A stretch of 64,000 nt of DNA. It comes from Takakia lepidozioides. Its lineage: Eukaryota; Streptophyta; Takakiopsida; Takakiales; Takakiaceae. The DNA is taken from positions 7,378,001 to 7,442,000 of the forward strand of contig CM060733.1 of NCBI GenBank assembly GCA_030704615.1. The letters run 5' to 3'. This document shows, piece by piece, positions 47,550 through 58,760 of this stretch; positions within the stretch are counted from its first letter, which is position 1; every line of letters begins with the position of its first letter. The notes under the pieces were generated by a model that was not told the DNA's origin, made no database searches, and saw only the letters and a list, made by a program, of their open reading frames with translations. The translations under genes and the position numbers were made by a program.

Positions 47550-48344
47550 GGAGTTGAAAAAACATTCGAACAACTAAAACGAACATTTTATTGGCCGCGG
47601 ATGCGAGACGAGGTGGATGCGTACGTTCGAAGTTGCATGAAATGTCAACAAAACAAGTCAACAAACCGCAAGCCAGCAGATCTTTTACAACCACTACCAG
47701 TACCAAACAGACGTTGGGAACATATGAGCATGGATTTAGTTTGTGAGTTACCTCAAACCTCATCGGGATATGACACTATAGTGGTCTTTGTAGACAAATT
47801 GAGTAAGATGATACAAATCCGTCCCACTAGAAAATCCGTCACTGCACCTAAACTAGCTCGACTATATCTGGAAGTGGTCTATTCTCATCATGGGCTATCT
47901 AAAGTTCTCATTACTGACAGGGGTACCCAATTTACTAGCTTGTTTTGGAAAAGCTTATTTGATCTTTTTAAAACCAAATTAACTATATCAATAGCCTATC
48001 ATCCGGAGTCAGATGGACAGACACAGCGAGTGAATCATACAATTGAAGACATGTTGCGGGCCTTTACGTTAGAAGAACAATAAGAGTATGATTGATTATT
48101 ACCATTGGTAGAATTTTCATGCAATAACTCGGTCAATGCGTCAACGAAAGAAATTCTTTTCTTTTTGATGTATGGTGAACACCCAAATGTGCCAACAACT
48201 CTTACGAAGTTCAAGTTACCAAAAGAGGAGTTATCCAAGGTAGCCGCAACTTATGCATTTGTGCAACAAATTTGACGGGGAAGCTGCTGGTTGCCCAAAA
48301 TCGCCAAAAGCAGTATGCAAATGCACGTCGACGGGATGAGGAGT
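47550..48344 (+). pseudogene. Integrase of the third gypsy element
   Basis: It shows YVRSCMKCQQNKS (zinc-binding end), EHMSMDLVCELPQTSSGYDT, FVDKLSKMIQIRP, ITDRGTQFTSLFW and ESDGQTQRVNHTIEDML. The usual catalytic Glu reads Gln. A stop follows at 48,080, then VNASTKEILFFLMYGEHPN and VAQNRQKQYANARRRDEEL, where it is cut. Confidence 0.8.
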
Positions 48345-48711
48345 TGGTTCGCCATAAAATGGCATGGTTGTTTGTGAAACCCCCGCGGACAGTCACAGAA
48401 GTATATATAGGGAGTAGTAACCTCGAGAACGGTGCAAGCCCGTTGGTGACCAAAAACTAGTGAGTAAGCGAGCAAGCCGGAAAGCGACCAAAGAGTGGGG
48501 AGCTATTCCGGACTGCCATCTACCAAAGGGAATTTCCACTAGGCCAAAATTGGTGGAGGGTTTGTTGGGGGAGAAAAGGGGGACCGTTATGTCCTGGTGA
48601 GCAGCCGAAGGTCCGAGTTGGCCCGGCGGCCAGGTTGGGAGTTAGGCGCGCGCATCAAAGTGAGTAACTATGACTTGAAGGGGAGCTTACCGAAGTGAGG
48701 TGTGCGACACA
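48345..48711 (+). repeat. LTR-like repeat, left copy
   Basis: Contains ATGGCATGGTTGTTTGTGAA, GAACGGTGCAAGCCCG and GGCCCGGCGGCCAGG, all shared with the right copy at 49,983. Confidence 0.75.
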
Positions 48712-49982
48712 TACAAGGCCTATTTCCGCGGGCGTCACCTATTACCGCGGGTTGATCAGCCCTTTCCAGGGAATGCAGACTGGATGTGTTACATCCATTG
48801 TATCCATCATTTCTATCCATTGCATCCATTTAGACGTTGTTAATATACCAGGCCCTTGCATTGGAATGTGGCTACGTCGTGAGCAGGTGCACCCTCACAT
48901 CATCCAAAGCGGATCCCTGCGACATGTGTTCTTACTCACCACCCTTGCAAATATGTATGGTATGTGCTGGAGCATCATAGATGCTCACCAGAAGAATGCC
49001 TGAACGATCTTTGATCACGTGGACTTTAACGTGGTGGATTAACTAAGCATTCTTCTGGCAGGAATGATTTGGAGACCAACGAGCAAATGATGCGAGAATG
49101 CTCTGCCCAAACCAAAGACGTTTGTTTGTTTTTGCAATGCACACAAGCCTGTGAGCTCCGGAAAACACTAAAGAGATTGAAGGAACAATCTGGGCAGTGA
49201 TGAGTCCCAAGACTCCCCACGATTCCCACCACGAGGTCTCCACCCCATGGTGAGTCCTATGCCACCTCCACTAAGTCCCGCTAAGCTACCACCACCCCTT
49301 GTGGAGCCACCCCCACCGCAACCCGGTGTGCGGGGCTCCGCCTAGTGAGCGCCTCTGCCTCTTTGAGTGCCTTGGGCACTCAAGGGGTGCAGCCCCCGTA
49401 CCTATCGCTGCTACTGCCCCCACCACAGGGGCAGCCCCTTCTGTGTCCTGACCCCTTGCCCTCAAGGCAAAGGGCCGCGACAAAGTGCACATGGGAAACA
49501 TCCTCTTCGTTGGACTTGTGCATTGCATCATTGTATTCAAAATGGGTTTTTGTCGACTTGTGCAGGAGTCCGTGTGCTTTCACTGACCCTCCAGGGCTAT
49601 CACACCTTTTTTGACTTCTTTCAAGTCCTCCTCAGTCTTACATGCTACCCGTCTATGCGGAGGCACTTGCAGCAAGCATGTCTGTTCATGGCACTCGCAG
49701 TCCAACCACCGACGGCCGTGGTAGAAGACGTGGTGTTGGGGCCAGAATCTTTGTGGATGACATAGCACAGGATCGATTCTGATTATGATGACTGTGACAC
49801 TTGATATCAAGTTTTCTCTTACTTTTGTTCGGGGCCAATTTTGAAATGGGATGGTTGTGTGTCATTGTTGTCCAGTTTGCAATGTGTGCGTGGGATGAAA
49901 ATTCTTGGGAACAAACTATCGTTGGAGATGGGGGTTGCAAGACTCACCGCGACTCACCACCGGGAGTCGAGGGTTTTCGTGG
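48712..49982. other. Internal non-coding part between the LTR-like repeats
   Basis: It holds a 12-bp perfect inverted repeat, CCAGAAGAATGC (48,988-48,999) and GCATTCTTCTGG (49,047-49,058). Overlapping Pro/Cys-rich frames at 49,286-49,765 on both strands match nothing I know. Confidence 0.45.
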
Positions 49983-50351
49983 TGGTTCGCCATAAAATGG
50001 CATGGTTGTTTGTGAAACCCCCGCGGACAGCTACAGAAGTATATATAAGGGGAGTAGTGACCCCGAGAACGGTGCAAGCCCGTTGGTGACCAAAAACTAG
50101 TGAGTAAGCGAGCGAGCCGGAAAGCGACCAAAGAGTGGGGAGCTGTTCCGGACTGCCATCTACCAAAAGGGAATTCCACTAGGCCCAAATAGGTGGAGGG
50201 TTTAGTGGGGGAGCAAAGGGGGACCGTTATGTCCCGGTGAGCAGCCGAAGCTCCAAGTTGGCCCGGCGGCCAGGTTGGGAGTCAGGTGCGCGCATCAAAG
50301 CGAGTAACTATGACTTGAAGGGGAGCTTACCGAAGTGAGGTGCGCGACACA
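49983..50351 (+). repeat. LTR-like repeat, right copy
   Basis: Second copy of 48,345-48,711. It differs by scattered substitutions and small indels, for example GCTACAGAAG for GTCACAGAAG. Confidence 0.75.
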
Positions 50352-50413
50352 CTTTGCCTTAAGAATAGTGATTCTGGGTATTGAAACAAGATACAAACAT
50401 CCACAGCTTGAAC

Positions 50414-52203
50414 TTACTCGCAAGCAAAGTCGGAGTCCAGCTCCTTGTCAGAAGTCTCCCCTATATCAATATCACCAGGAAGGGGCTTCGGAAGGACTTG
50501 AGAAGTGTGTCCTCCCAAACCCATCAGGAAGTTCTTGTAAATTTCGGCATTCCCTTCAATCTCAAAGAGATGTCGCGCACTGGCCTTGCAAGCGTGGTAC
50601 GAAGCACCTGCAATGGAATAGAATGAAGGAAACAGACATTGAAGACTCATTTGGAACGGTGGGAAATGCTGAAAGTACAAGCTCAAACAAACCCAATCAA
50701 ATGTGAATGTTGAAGAGACAAACCTATGACCATTGACAAATCCAGAACTCTGGCGTTGGTGTAAGTGCAGCACTCCACAATCGTTTGAATGAAAGCCGGG
50801 CTCCTCTCCCTGGCCCCTCTCCAAGGAACCCCATTCCCCCTTCGCAACCACACGTTGCTGTCCACATAGTTGTGGTGCATGTCATCCGTGGGAGGATCTG
50901 TCCTCTCGTCTATGAACTTGCCCCCATGAGTGATGGCGAACTCCCTAATGACGGCTGGAGTCGTAGGTGGATGCACTCGGACGAGACAAACTGCTTCAAA
51001 TAAACGAGTCTGCAAACAAGAACTAAGAAGCTTGAAAATCAGGCCCCTACATATTCATTTGAGCGACTTATGCAACTCCATCCGAGAACCACCAAGAAGA
51101 GGAATAAGAAGGCAGATTTACCATCTCTCCCGGACAATCCCCCTTCGTCAGGTACATGCTGTTCACACAATTCCATGTCTTCACGACCCTCATGCCGGAG
51201 GCTTTCAAATAGCTGGCAAGTGCATGGTGACAGCTATGCAGGTTGGAATGCATCGGACAGAAAGAATTTGCAAAAGGAGAAAACCCACCGCCAGTAGCGC
51301 TCATCAAAAGCATTCCAACCTGGACAAGCACCAGCTGGAGGGACATCCGGGACTGGCAACCCATCAGGGATGTCCAAGATGATGAGTTCAGCTGCATATG
51401 GCTTCTCCTTCCCGTTCACCCAGGATCTGGTCATTTTAGCCTGCAAACAATCATGCAATGAAATGCTCAAGACGCTTGAAACGAGCCATGCCCACAACAC
51501 ACAAGAAGCAAAAGACAACACGCACCGTGCTGAAGAACTCCACAATCCTCTCCCACACTGGTGATGGATCGCCCTTGTAATCATATTTCTGGACTCCATC
51601 ATGGCAAGGAACCCGACGTTGGCCATCTCCAACCTGGTAGGGCGAATGACCCTCGTGGGATGCTCCACCGCATGGTACGGGTCCTTAGGATCAACCACCC
51701 CCTTGTTCTTTCTCCCGGATCCCCTTCCATGCGGTGGAGTCTCTTTGGTCGGCTGGACATCCGCCCCAGGGCCAGTTTCTGCAACACTTCCCTGCCCAAC
51801 AACCTGCCCTTGCGCTCCCTTCCCCCTACCCCTTCCTTTCCCCACACCAACAGCAACATCCTTTCCCTTCGCCTTTCTACCTTTACCCGGGGTATCCTGA
51901 GCGGGGGCTCCTTCTCTGCAAGTGTCCTCAAATTTCTATCATGAATCTCGAGGTCGGCAGCTGCGGCGGTAGCTGCCACATGCTCATTCTCTCTCCTCAA
52001 AGACATCTCATGCGCTAGGGTCTCAGAAACAGGGCAATCCAAATACCAACCACAGGCAGAAAGATGGTCTAGGCCCCAGTCCTGCAAGATCCCCGAAGTA
52101 AACATGGTCTGGTTGCCAGCAGGAACTAGCCACAAGTCCACGAAATCAGGATGTTTGTCCAAGCAGTTCTCTGCCATGAGAACATACTTTATGTACCTGC
52201 AGG
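50414..52203 (-). pseudogene. N4/N6-type DNA methyltransferase-like gene, broken
   Basis: Exons that can be joined by GT-AG (minus): about 52203-51540 (frame changes near 51,930 and 51,600), 51441-51288, 51233-51122, 51009-50724, 50607-50414. In order they encode YDYKGDPSPVWERIVEFF, then AAELIILDIPDGLPVPD (position of the catalytic DPPY motif IV), then YLKASGMRVVKTWN, then SPAFIQTIVECCTYTNARVL joined to DLSMVIGASYHACKASARHL and FEIEGN. The last part aligns with motif I and the E..N motif of bacterial-type N6_N4_Mtase (LDPFxGSGTTxxAAxxLGRxFIGIE). Motif order IV before I suits the beta class. Catalytic PPY reads IPD and the first G of GxG reads Val, so activity is doubtful. A Gly/Lys/Arg-rich linker lies at about 51,680-51,890. 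Retroelement sequence bounds the gene on both sides. Confidence 0.5.
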
Positions 52204-52303
52204 CACAGAGACAGCCTCATTATGCAATGCCACCAGTTGGGGATCAAGTGTGGTTGTCTACAACCAATTTACACATCACTGGATCGCGAAAACTAGGGGC
52301 ACG
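52204..52303 (+). pseudogene. Gypsy integrase tail fragment
   Basis: The reading YAMPPVGDQVWLSTTNLHIT followed by GSRKLG is the segment after the integrase core of gypsy elements. It is cut by the CACTA end at 52,304. It could be the missing continuation of the third gypsy element, which stops at 48,344. Confidence 0.6.
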
Positions 52304-52620
52304 CACTACAAGAGATGAGCGTTTATAGGACTACGGCTTTGGCGGAGTCATAAAAAATGCACTAGGTACATGACTACAGAGCGCTGAAATGCATTACAGT
52401 TTTAGTTTTATGACTTTGTAGTAATGGATATCACTACATGACTCCGGAAAGTTAGGAGCATTGGTCAAACATTGTTGACCATGATGACAGGGATGGTTTA
52501 TATGACTAGTGTGATATGTTTGACTACACGTGGATGATGTTTCATGGAATCTTATGACTCCATGACTGAAGATGGTTTCAGAGCTCTATTTATACGACTA
52601 CATCACTACACGTGTCATTT
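52304..52620 (+). mobile_element. CACTA terminus and subterminal region (copy C)
   Basis: Starts CACTACAAGAGATGAGCG and carries repeated GACTAC, ATGACT and TATGACT motifs to about 52,610. It marks the left end of the CACTA element whose transposase lies on the minus strand at 54,910-58,310. Confidence 0.65.
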
Positions 52621-52999
52621 TGAAGGCACATATAATGCAAATAAGGTTGCCCATTAGTGTAATCGTAAACAGAAAGGAGGGCTGGGACTTGGCGTCTTTT
52701 TGTCTCCTGTGCCACACTACATAGCTGAGGGATGGAACGCGATGATAGCAGGATATGCAGGGGCGTGGGATGGAGGCGTTGAGCAAATGATGCACGAAGG
52801 AGAAGAGGAGGAGGAGACGAGACGAGGACAAGCGAGCTCGCCGTTCTTGGGAGAGTCAGCTTGGAGAAGACAAACGTGTTTCAATCTCTGACTACTCATC
52901 TACGCCGTAGTGGTTCGATCTGACAGACCAATCCGACATTACCTGACTACAGACACAAGCAACACACACAAGAGGTCATCGGTCAAATCCTCCATGGGT
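52621..52999. other. CACTA internal non-coding sequence
   Basis: No gene supported. Overlapping short frames on both strands only. Confidence 0.4.
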
Positions 53000-53560
53000 C
53001 AGGACAGGTCAAGGACAATGTGGTAGGGCACCTTCTTCTTCAACCTATTTCAACCTGTATTGCCCTCTCATCAGACTCGGCCGCAAGATGCATATTGAAT
53101 TCTGTAAGTTAGGTCGTTGGGTATATCTGTGGTGGTTTGGAGTGACTTTGGCAAGTTACTGCCAGTGTGGCAGCAGGGAAGTATCCAAAAACATATAATA
53201 GAGGTGAGGAGAAGCTTTGGGGTGAACACTTTCCGACCCCAATGGTGGGACAATGGAGACAAAAAGGCGAATGCCTGTTGGACTACAGAGAGAAGCAGAT
53301 GCATTTCAGATTGTGATAAGTAGGGTTGGGGTGTTTTGGGGAAGAACTCCACACCAGTACGGTTGGGGTGTTTGCTGGTAGAATTGTAGGCTGTCAGAGG
53401 CATGGATAGCTGAAGGAGCAGGGTAGAGTGTGGGTCCAGATTCATCTTAGAGGGCTGGATTTCAAGCTCCACATTACCTATGATTCCCTGTGGAAGGATA
53501 GGTACAAGAAACCTACATGGGTAGATGGTCAACTGGAAGCAGCATGTTGTACTATATGTC
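53000..53560 (+). pseudogene. OSB-like PDF-motif exons (copy C)
   Basis: Plus-strand homolog of copy A. It has QWWDNGDKKANACW at about 53,240-53,285 and LDFKLHITYDSLWKDRYKKP, then TWVDGQLEAA, at about 53,456-53,540. The stretch at 53,000-53,120 matches the reverse complement of 1,860-1,990. The LDFK...LW segment is in frame here, so this is the best preserved PDF unit in the window. A stop and intron-like sequence separate it from the WWDN part. Confidence 0.55.
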
Positions 53561-53565
53561 ATTAC

Positions 53566-53815
53566 TGTACTATATGTCATTCCAGAGACTGTCATTGTTG
53601 GTCCATGTGTTTTACAACAATGCTATCAATATAAGACTCCTGGTTCGCATTGGAAGCTCAATCCCTGCAAGTTCATTGTGTGTGAAGCTCAAACTTGCGA
53701 TTTGAAGGATCTTGTAGCCAAGTTCATTCAACCGGAAAGGAGAATTCTGAAAGCTCCCAAATTTGATGTGGGCAAGCTTATGGAGGTAAGACTTAGCTTC
53801 CCTCCTCTAATGTAA
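53566..53815 (+). pseudogene. Unidentified exon-like unit, copy 1
   Basis: The frame reads VGPCVLQQCYQYKTPGSHWK, then LNPCKFIVCEAQTCDLKDLV, and ends near KLMEV at a possible GGTAAG donor. A related unit lies at 54,281-54,560. I do not recognise the family. It directly follows the OSB-like exons on the same strand and may belong to the same transcript. Confidence 0.4.
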
Positions 53816-54280
53816 GTGTTGGATAAGTTTCATTTAGTGTCGACCTTCACTGCATATATTGGCTCTTTTCTTGGCTGGTTTCATATTTTCTTGGCTGGTA
53901 TGCTGTTGGTTGGCTTCTTTCATTTCACGTGTGTAGTGGAAGGGGAGAAGTACTTTCCTAAGTTCTACTGCAACAATGTCTTTTTCCAGCCTAGATGTTT
54001 TCGATACAAATTGAAGTGCTTTGAATGTTGCTGCAATACTATAATAAAGTGGAGGGTGCTGAATGCAGTTGGCCTTGCTTCGTGCAGGCATAATCCAGGG
54101 AAATGTGGACATAGCTGAAACCCCATGATATCATTTCCAGAGGACGGTGTGGATGGCCTCACAATCCAGCATGCAAAATCCATGACAATGTGGAGCTGGC
54201 TGAATGGGCAAACAGGTTAAGTGGCGAACAAGCCACGTCACTGGTACATAGTTGCATGCTTACATAGTACATGAAAGCGT
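53816..54280. other. Spacer between the two unidentified units
   Basis: Possible exon pieces (a Cys-rich frame to 54,118) but no family recognised. Confidence 0.3.
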
Positions 54281-54560
54281 ACTATATGTCATTCCCGAAA
54301 TTGACCATGTTGGTCCATGTATTTTACAACAATGCTATCAATAAAAGACCAATGGTTCGCATTGGAAACTCTATCCCCGTAAGTGGCTTGTGCGTGATGC
54401 TCAAACTTGTGATTTGAAGGATCTTATACCCCAGTTCATTGCAGAGGTGATTGGAAAAGACATTGAGAAGGCAACAGCCGTTATCTATAATCTACAGATC
54501 CCCTTCAATTTGATGTGGGAAAGCCGGCTGGCTGGAGGTCTAGTCTCACTTTCACTCATC
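54281..54560 (+). pseudogene. Unidentified exon-like unit, copy 2
   Basis: Direct repeat of 53,566-53,815 at roughly 75% identity, with a stop after ILQQCYQ and then SHWKLYPRKWLVRDAQTCDL and FIAEVIGKDIEKA. The duplication arose long ago, judging from the divergence. Confidence 0.4.
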
Positions 54561-54909
54561 TAATGTCAGTGTTGTATCCATTGCAATGTGGAGATGTTTG
54601 AAACAACATTGGAGCATTTCAGAGGATGGTCTGGATGGCCTTCGTGGCGTGTGCCGAATCCATGGCAAGAAAACATTGCAGGCAGAACCCATGGCAATGG
54701 TACCAGCACGGGTTGGTCCAAAGCCAATTGCAACAACAAATGAATAAAGGGTGCTGAAAGGAAAGCACTCCATAATTGATCATAAAATCCAGTGTCCAAG
54801 CATGATATCTTAATGGGAATGCGAAGGGAGTGTTACCACCTTAAACTATCATGCATGGTCTATAACTGGAGTGCACAAATCGCGCATATCTAATCTTCAT
54901 CATCCTCAT

Positions 54910-57900
54910 CTATGTCTGGGTTACTACATGTATCACTGTCTTCATCACAGACTTCATCTTGTCCGAGGGTTGGCTGAAATCATCACCACGTATACGGGGT
55001 GCTCGGAGGTACAAGGAGGCTACCTGCTCTGGAGTAACCGGTACCGCTCGGCTGCATGTTGGGCCATAAGAAACCAGAGTCTCCTCTAGTCTTTGTGGGG
55101 CTAACAATCCTTCCACTTCCGCCACATCATCATTATCAATTGATATGTCGCAGACCACTCTACGTGCTCGGGGGCTCTTCTCCAGGACGACTTTCCACCC
55201 CGGCTCCTTCACACAATCAGAAAAAAACACTTGATCAACCTGGCCAGGAAACACAAAAGGTTGCTCAGAAGGTGGAAGCATACGGTTAAAATTGACAAGC
55301 GTGAAGCCAGCATCATCCTGCTTCATTAACATAGGTTGACGACCCACGCAACGCCGTACCCACAAACACAAAAACACTATAGGCTGTGTTTGGCCATAGT
55401 CAATTTGCAAAATCTCCCTTATAAGACCCACATATCTTGTAGGTTCCTCCCTGTCATTGCCTAAATTGTTGGTAATGGGCTGGTGCTGGAAACAGATGAG
55501 ACTCCACAATCAAAAGACACCATACTTGTTGTGTTCATGCGGGGGATGTAACCCTGTAATGGTTACCATACGTTGTCATACTCTTGAATGACAGGGCAGT
55601 AAATGATGGAGGCCTTGAAAGATCCAGTAATTCCTCACGTGTTGTAGGATCAAGCCCATCTGATTGAATTGAGAGATGATCCCGTACACCTTGAGGGAGC
55701 CAAACAGCAAATGGAGGACAAGGATGCAAATCAGGAGGGTACTGAATTGTCGTGGGATTGCTCATGCCTTCCAGCCCTTGCTCCTCACGAAACAAGCGTC
55801 GTCTGGCTTCTATCCGTGTGGACTCTGCTTCATATATCCTGTCACAATCCGAGGGTCAGCCAGGAGATTGACAGAGGTGGCGTGGGAGATTTGAAAAGAC
55901 GTCATGCCAACTAATAATAAATGACTAAAACTTGGAAATCTGAATGTCAATGAAGTAGATTTCTTACCCCAACATGACTGATAGACGAGGATGGTTCTGA
56001 ATGATGTACTCATGTACAATATCACACAGGTCATTCAATTTTCGGGCTTTAGAACTTCCTTCCACAACTTCACGTTCCACAGATTCTGCCTCATCTGCAT
56101 CCCACACCCTTCGTACACTTCCATCAAATCCTGCCATATACTATGTGCAAAAACCCAATGCTTCTTCAAATTGGTATCCTTTTGCCATGCTCCCCTCGGG
56201 CCTTGCCATGTTTCTTACGTAGCCCTTCATATCTTTCATTGCCCGCTCCATGGGGTACATCCAACGAGATGCTACGGGCCCGCATAAGTACAACTCATCC
56301 ACTAGGTGAACAACAGATGTGTCATCACAAAAAATGATGGTGGGAACTCCTTCTCTATAAGACACAGAGTGAGAACTGCTTCAGTTCTCAATTCCTCATA
56401 CTCTACAGGATTCACCACTTTTGCACACAACTTCTTAAATACACGACATACTCGCAAAATGGCCCTTCGGGGACCACTTGGCATGAGCCCACGGATAGCA
56501 AGCGGTATATAATTTGCTGCATGAGCACATGATAGTCATGTGATTTCATGCCTGACAACTTCTTCTTCACCACATGCTTTTTGAAAGCTGATGCGTAGCC
56601 TGTTGGCACTTTCAAGCTATGCACAATCTCCAGAAAGACTTGTAACTCAGCCTCAGTGAGGACATAAGGGGCAGGAGGCATAATTAACGTATCTGCTCTG
56701 TCAGGATCACGTTGTAGCCACAATTCCGGCGCATCCCAAGTAGCTCCAAATCACGGCGAACTTTCAATGTGTCTTTCTCACCAAAGATAGTTTTAATAAT
56801 ATTTTCAGCCAAGTTCTTCTCGCAATGCATTGCGTCAAACGTGTGGCGGATGAGGACACCCTACAAAATGAACACATAAGCAATTGAGCATTTACTCATC
56901 ACAATTTAAACAGAAAACACAAAAATGTACACAGCCAATTTAAAGGCCATGAAGGAATTACCTCCCAATAAGGTAAGACATATAAAATTGACAATCGCTT
57001 AACTCCATGAGTTTTTGCTGGGTCTGTCCTGCTATCTGGCGTCCCTCCGTTTTCCACCCATGCAGTGCGAGCTGTTGCAAGGTCCTTGATTTGTGTTCCA
57101 GTCTGCGTTTTTGGAGGAGTTCCATGCTCAGTAGTAGCGCCATTGAACATTCTTGACCTTCTATATGGATGATTGCGGGCCAAAAATCTTCGGTGGCCTA
57201 GGAAAACAATTTTTCCACATGTGTGTAACTGCTGTGAAGTCACCCCGGGTCCACAAGCTGGACAACCAGCATAACCTTTCGTCACTTGACCTGAGAGCAA
57301 GCCATATGCAGGGTAGTCATGGATTGACCACATCAACACTGCCTCAGTGTGAATTCGCGTTGACCACGAGGACGGGAAACATCATGAGCTGCAATCCTCT
57401 CCATAGTTCCAATAGCTCTTCCACTAGGGGCATCAGGTAAACATCTACGTTGTCCGAGGTAACAGACTCCTTACCAGGAATCAGTAGCGCTAACATGACA
57501 AAGAACTTTTTGGTCATTAACCACGGAGGCAGATTGTAATTGACCAAGAGAACGGGCCATGTGCTTGTGGATTGAGCTCCGTAGGGATTTACACCGTCTA
57601 AGGCCAATCCAAATCGCAGAGATCGTGGCTCTGCAGCAAAATCCGCAAATGTGGTGTCAATGTGTCTCCATGCTTTGCTATCAGCTGGATGTCGAACCAA
57701 CCCATCCTGGCTCTTATGTCTGTCGTGCCATGTCATGAGGTTAGCGATCGATTTACATCGGTACATACGTTTCAACCTTGGAATGACAGGGAAGTGTCGC
57801 AATACTTTCTTGGGCACACTTCCACGACCTGGAATGTAACGGGAACTGCGGCACACTGGGCAATGTCTACATTCTCATACTCCCCACGGAAGAGTACACA

Positions 57901-58310
57901 ACCACGCTCACAGGCATGAATCATCGTGTACTGCAATCCCATCTTGGCAATCATGGTTTTTGCTTCATAGTGAGTTTTCGGCAATGAATTCTCTTTAGGC
58001 AAAAAACTCTTACGCAACAATCCCAGAAGCTCATCCACAAATGCATTGGTGCACTTGTGGGTAGTGCATGCGTTCAGCAACGTCAAGTTGCTTGCAGCCG
58101 GCTGATGGAGCACCTTCAAAAAGTGGACATTGCGACGCTGGAAGAGTTTATCATACTCGGGATCAACGTGCAGGTGAGCATTCTCATCAAATTCATTGTC
58201 TCCGGAATCGTCGAGATCATCGTCATGATCGGCAAATGTGTGATCGGTTCCACCATGAATGGGGTCCTATCTGTTTGCATCTGCAAAGAGAAACGCTTCC
58301 TGCAATGCAC
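54910..58310 (-). pseudogene. CACTA tnp2-type transposase gene with DUF4218 and DUF4216
   Basis: Minus-strand order: an acidic N-terminal part (FADHDDDLDDSGD), LLRKSFLPKENSLPKTHYEA, MIHACERGCVLFRGEY, VPKKVLRHFPVIPRLKRMYR, LRFGLALDGVNPYGAQS, VLLVNYNLPPWLMTKKFFVM and DYPAYGLLSGQVTKGYAGCP. This is the tnp2 transposase series. DUF4218 follows at about 56,720-56,150 (MKSHDYHVLMQQ, RVFKKLCAKVV, LCLIEKEFPPSFF, ARPEGSMAKGYQFEEAL), then DUF4216 at about 55,450-55,210 (IDYGQTQPIVFLCLWV, EQPFVFPGQVDQVFF). Frames change at introns. A true shift near 57,862 separates YENVD from the CPVCRSSRYIPG frame, and an early in-frame stop follows FADANR, so the copy is probably dead. Confidence 0.85.
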
Positions 58311-58479
58311 GCTGCATTTCTACCTCCAATCCACCACTCTCATCTGCGTTCTCTGTGACATTGGGCTCCCGCTGTGCCGCAGGGCCTTACGTCTTCATCA
58401 TCTGAATATCACATCCCTGTCATCCCATAGTCATCTTGTGTGGACCAACAACGATGTGACACTTGTTCATATTATGACA

Positions 58480-58760
58480 TAGGAGGCACGGTGACGTTGT
58501 AGTGATGCAGTCATATTTACGTATGTATCTTATGAATATACACCCAATCAAAACATGACATTTATAACCATTGAAGTCATAGTTGCAGTCACTTACTTAG
58601 TCATATATGACTACATGACTACACATGACCAATGAAACACGACATGTGCATTAATTAAAGTGATAACGGAAGTGGCGTAGTCATAGTCACGTCTGTATCT
58701 TATGACTTCTTGACTACATCACCAACGAAATGTCGACATGTGGAGAAGAGGATCGTTGCA
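58480..58760. repeat. CACTA subterminal-type repeats near the tnp2 start
   Basis: Contains GTTGTAGTG at 58,485-58,493 (reverse complement of a CACTACAAC end), repeated AGTCATA and TATGACT motifs, and a direct repeat of GTATCTTATGA (58,525 and 58,697). It could be the 5' subterminal region of the tnp2 element or a small separate insertion between the two divergent genes. Confidence 0.5.

Larger units (their letters stand above)
44246..48344 (+). mobile_element. Third Ty3/gypsy element, internally deleted
   Basis: 5' LTR 44,246-44,682, tRNA-Met-type PBS, leader, gag with zinc knuckle, then a deletion that removes protease and most of RT, followed by RT end, RNase H and integrase. It stops within the integrase tail at ANARRRDEEL where another repeat begins. 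No 3' LTR was found. A related integrase-tail piece at about 52,206-52,300 may be its continuation or another copy. Confidence 0.8.
48345..50351. mobile_element. LTR-like direct repeats around non-coding DNA (TRIM/LARD-like)
   Basis: Direct repeats of 367 bp (48,345-48,711) and 369 bp (49,983-50,351), TGGTTCGCC...GCGACACA, are about 93-95% identical by eye and carry a TATATA box at about 48,402 and 50,040. The 1,271 bp between them hold no retroelement protein. I see no target duplication (GGAGT left, CTTTG right) and no clear PBS. A non-autonomous LTR element or a duplicated segment are both possible. Confidence 0.5.

Noticed and set aside
49286-49765. Pro/Cys-rich proteins on both strands
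   Set aside because: Overlapping frames in low-complexity C-rich DNA, with no start context or homologs known to me.
50683-51015. DPP in ERTDPPTDD as catalytic motif IV of the methyltransferase-like gene
   Set aside because: It lacks the preceding hydrophobic strand (LIxxD) and the following aromatic residue. The ELIILDIPDG segment is in the right place and order instead.
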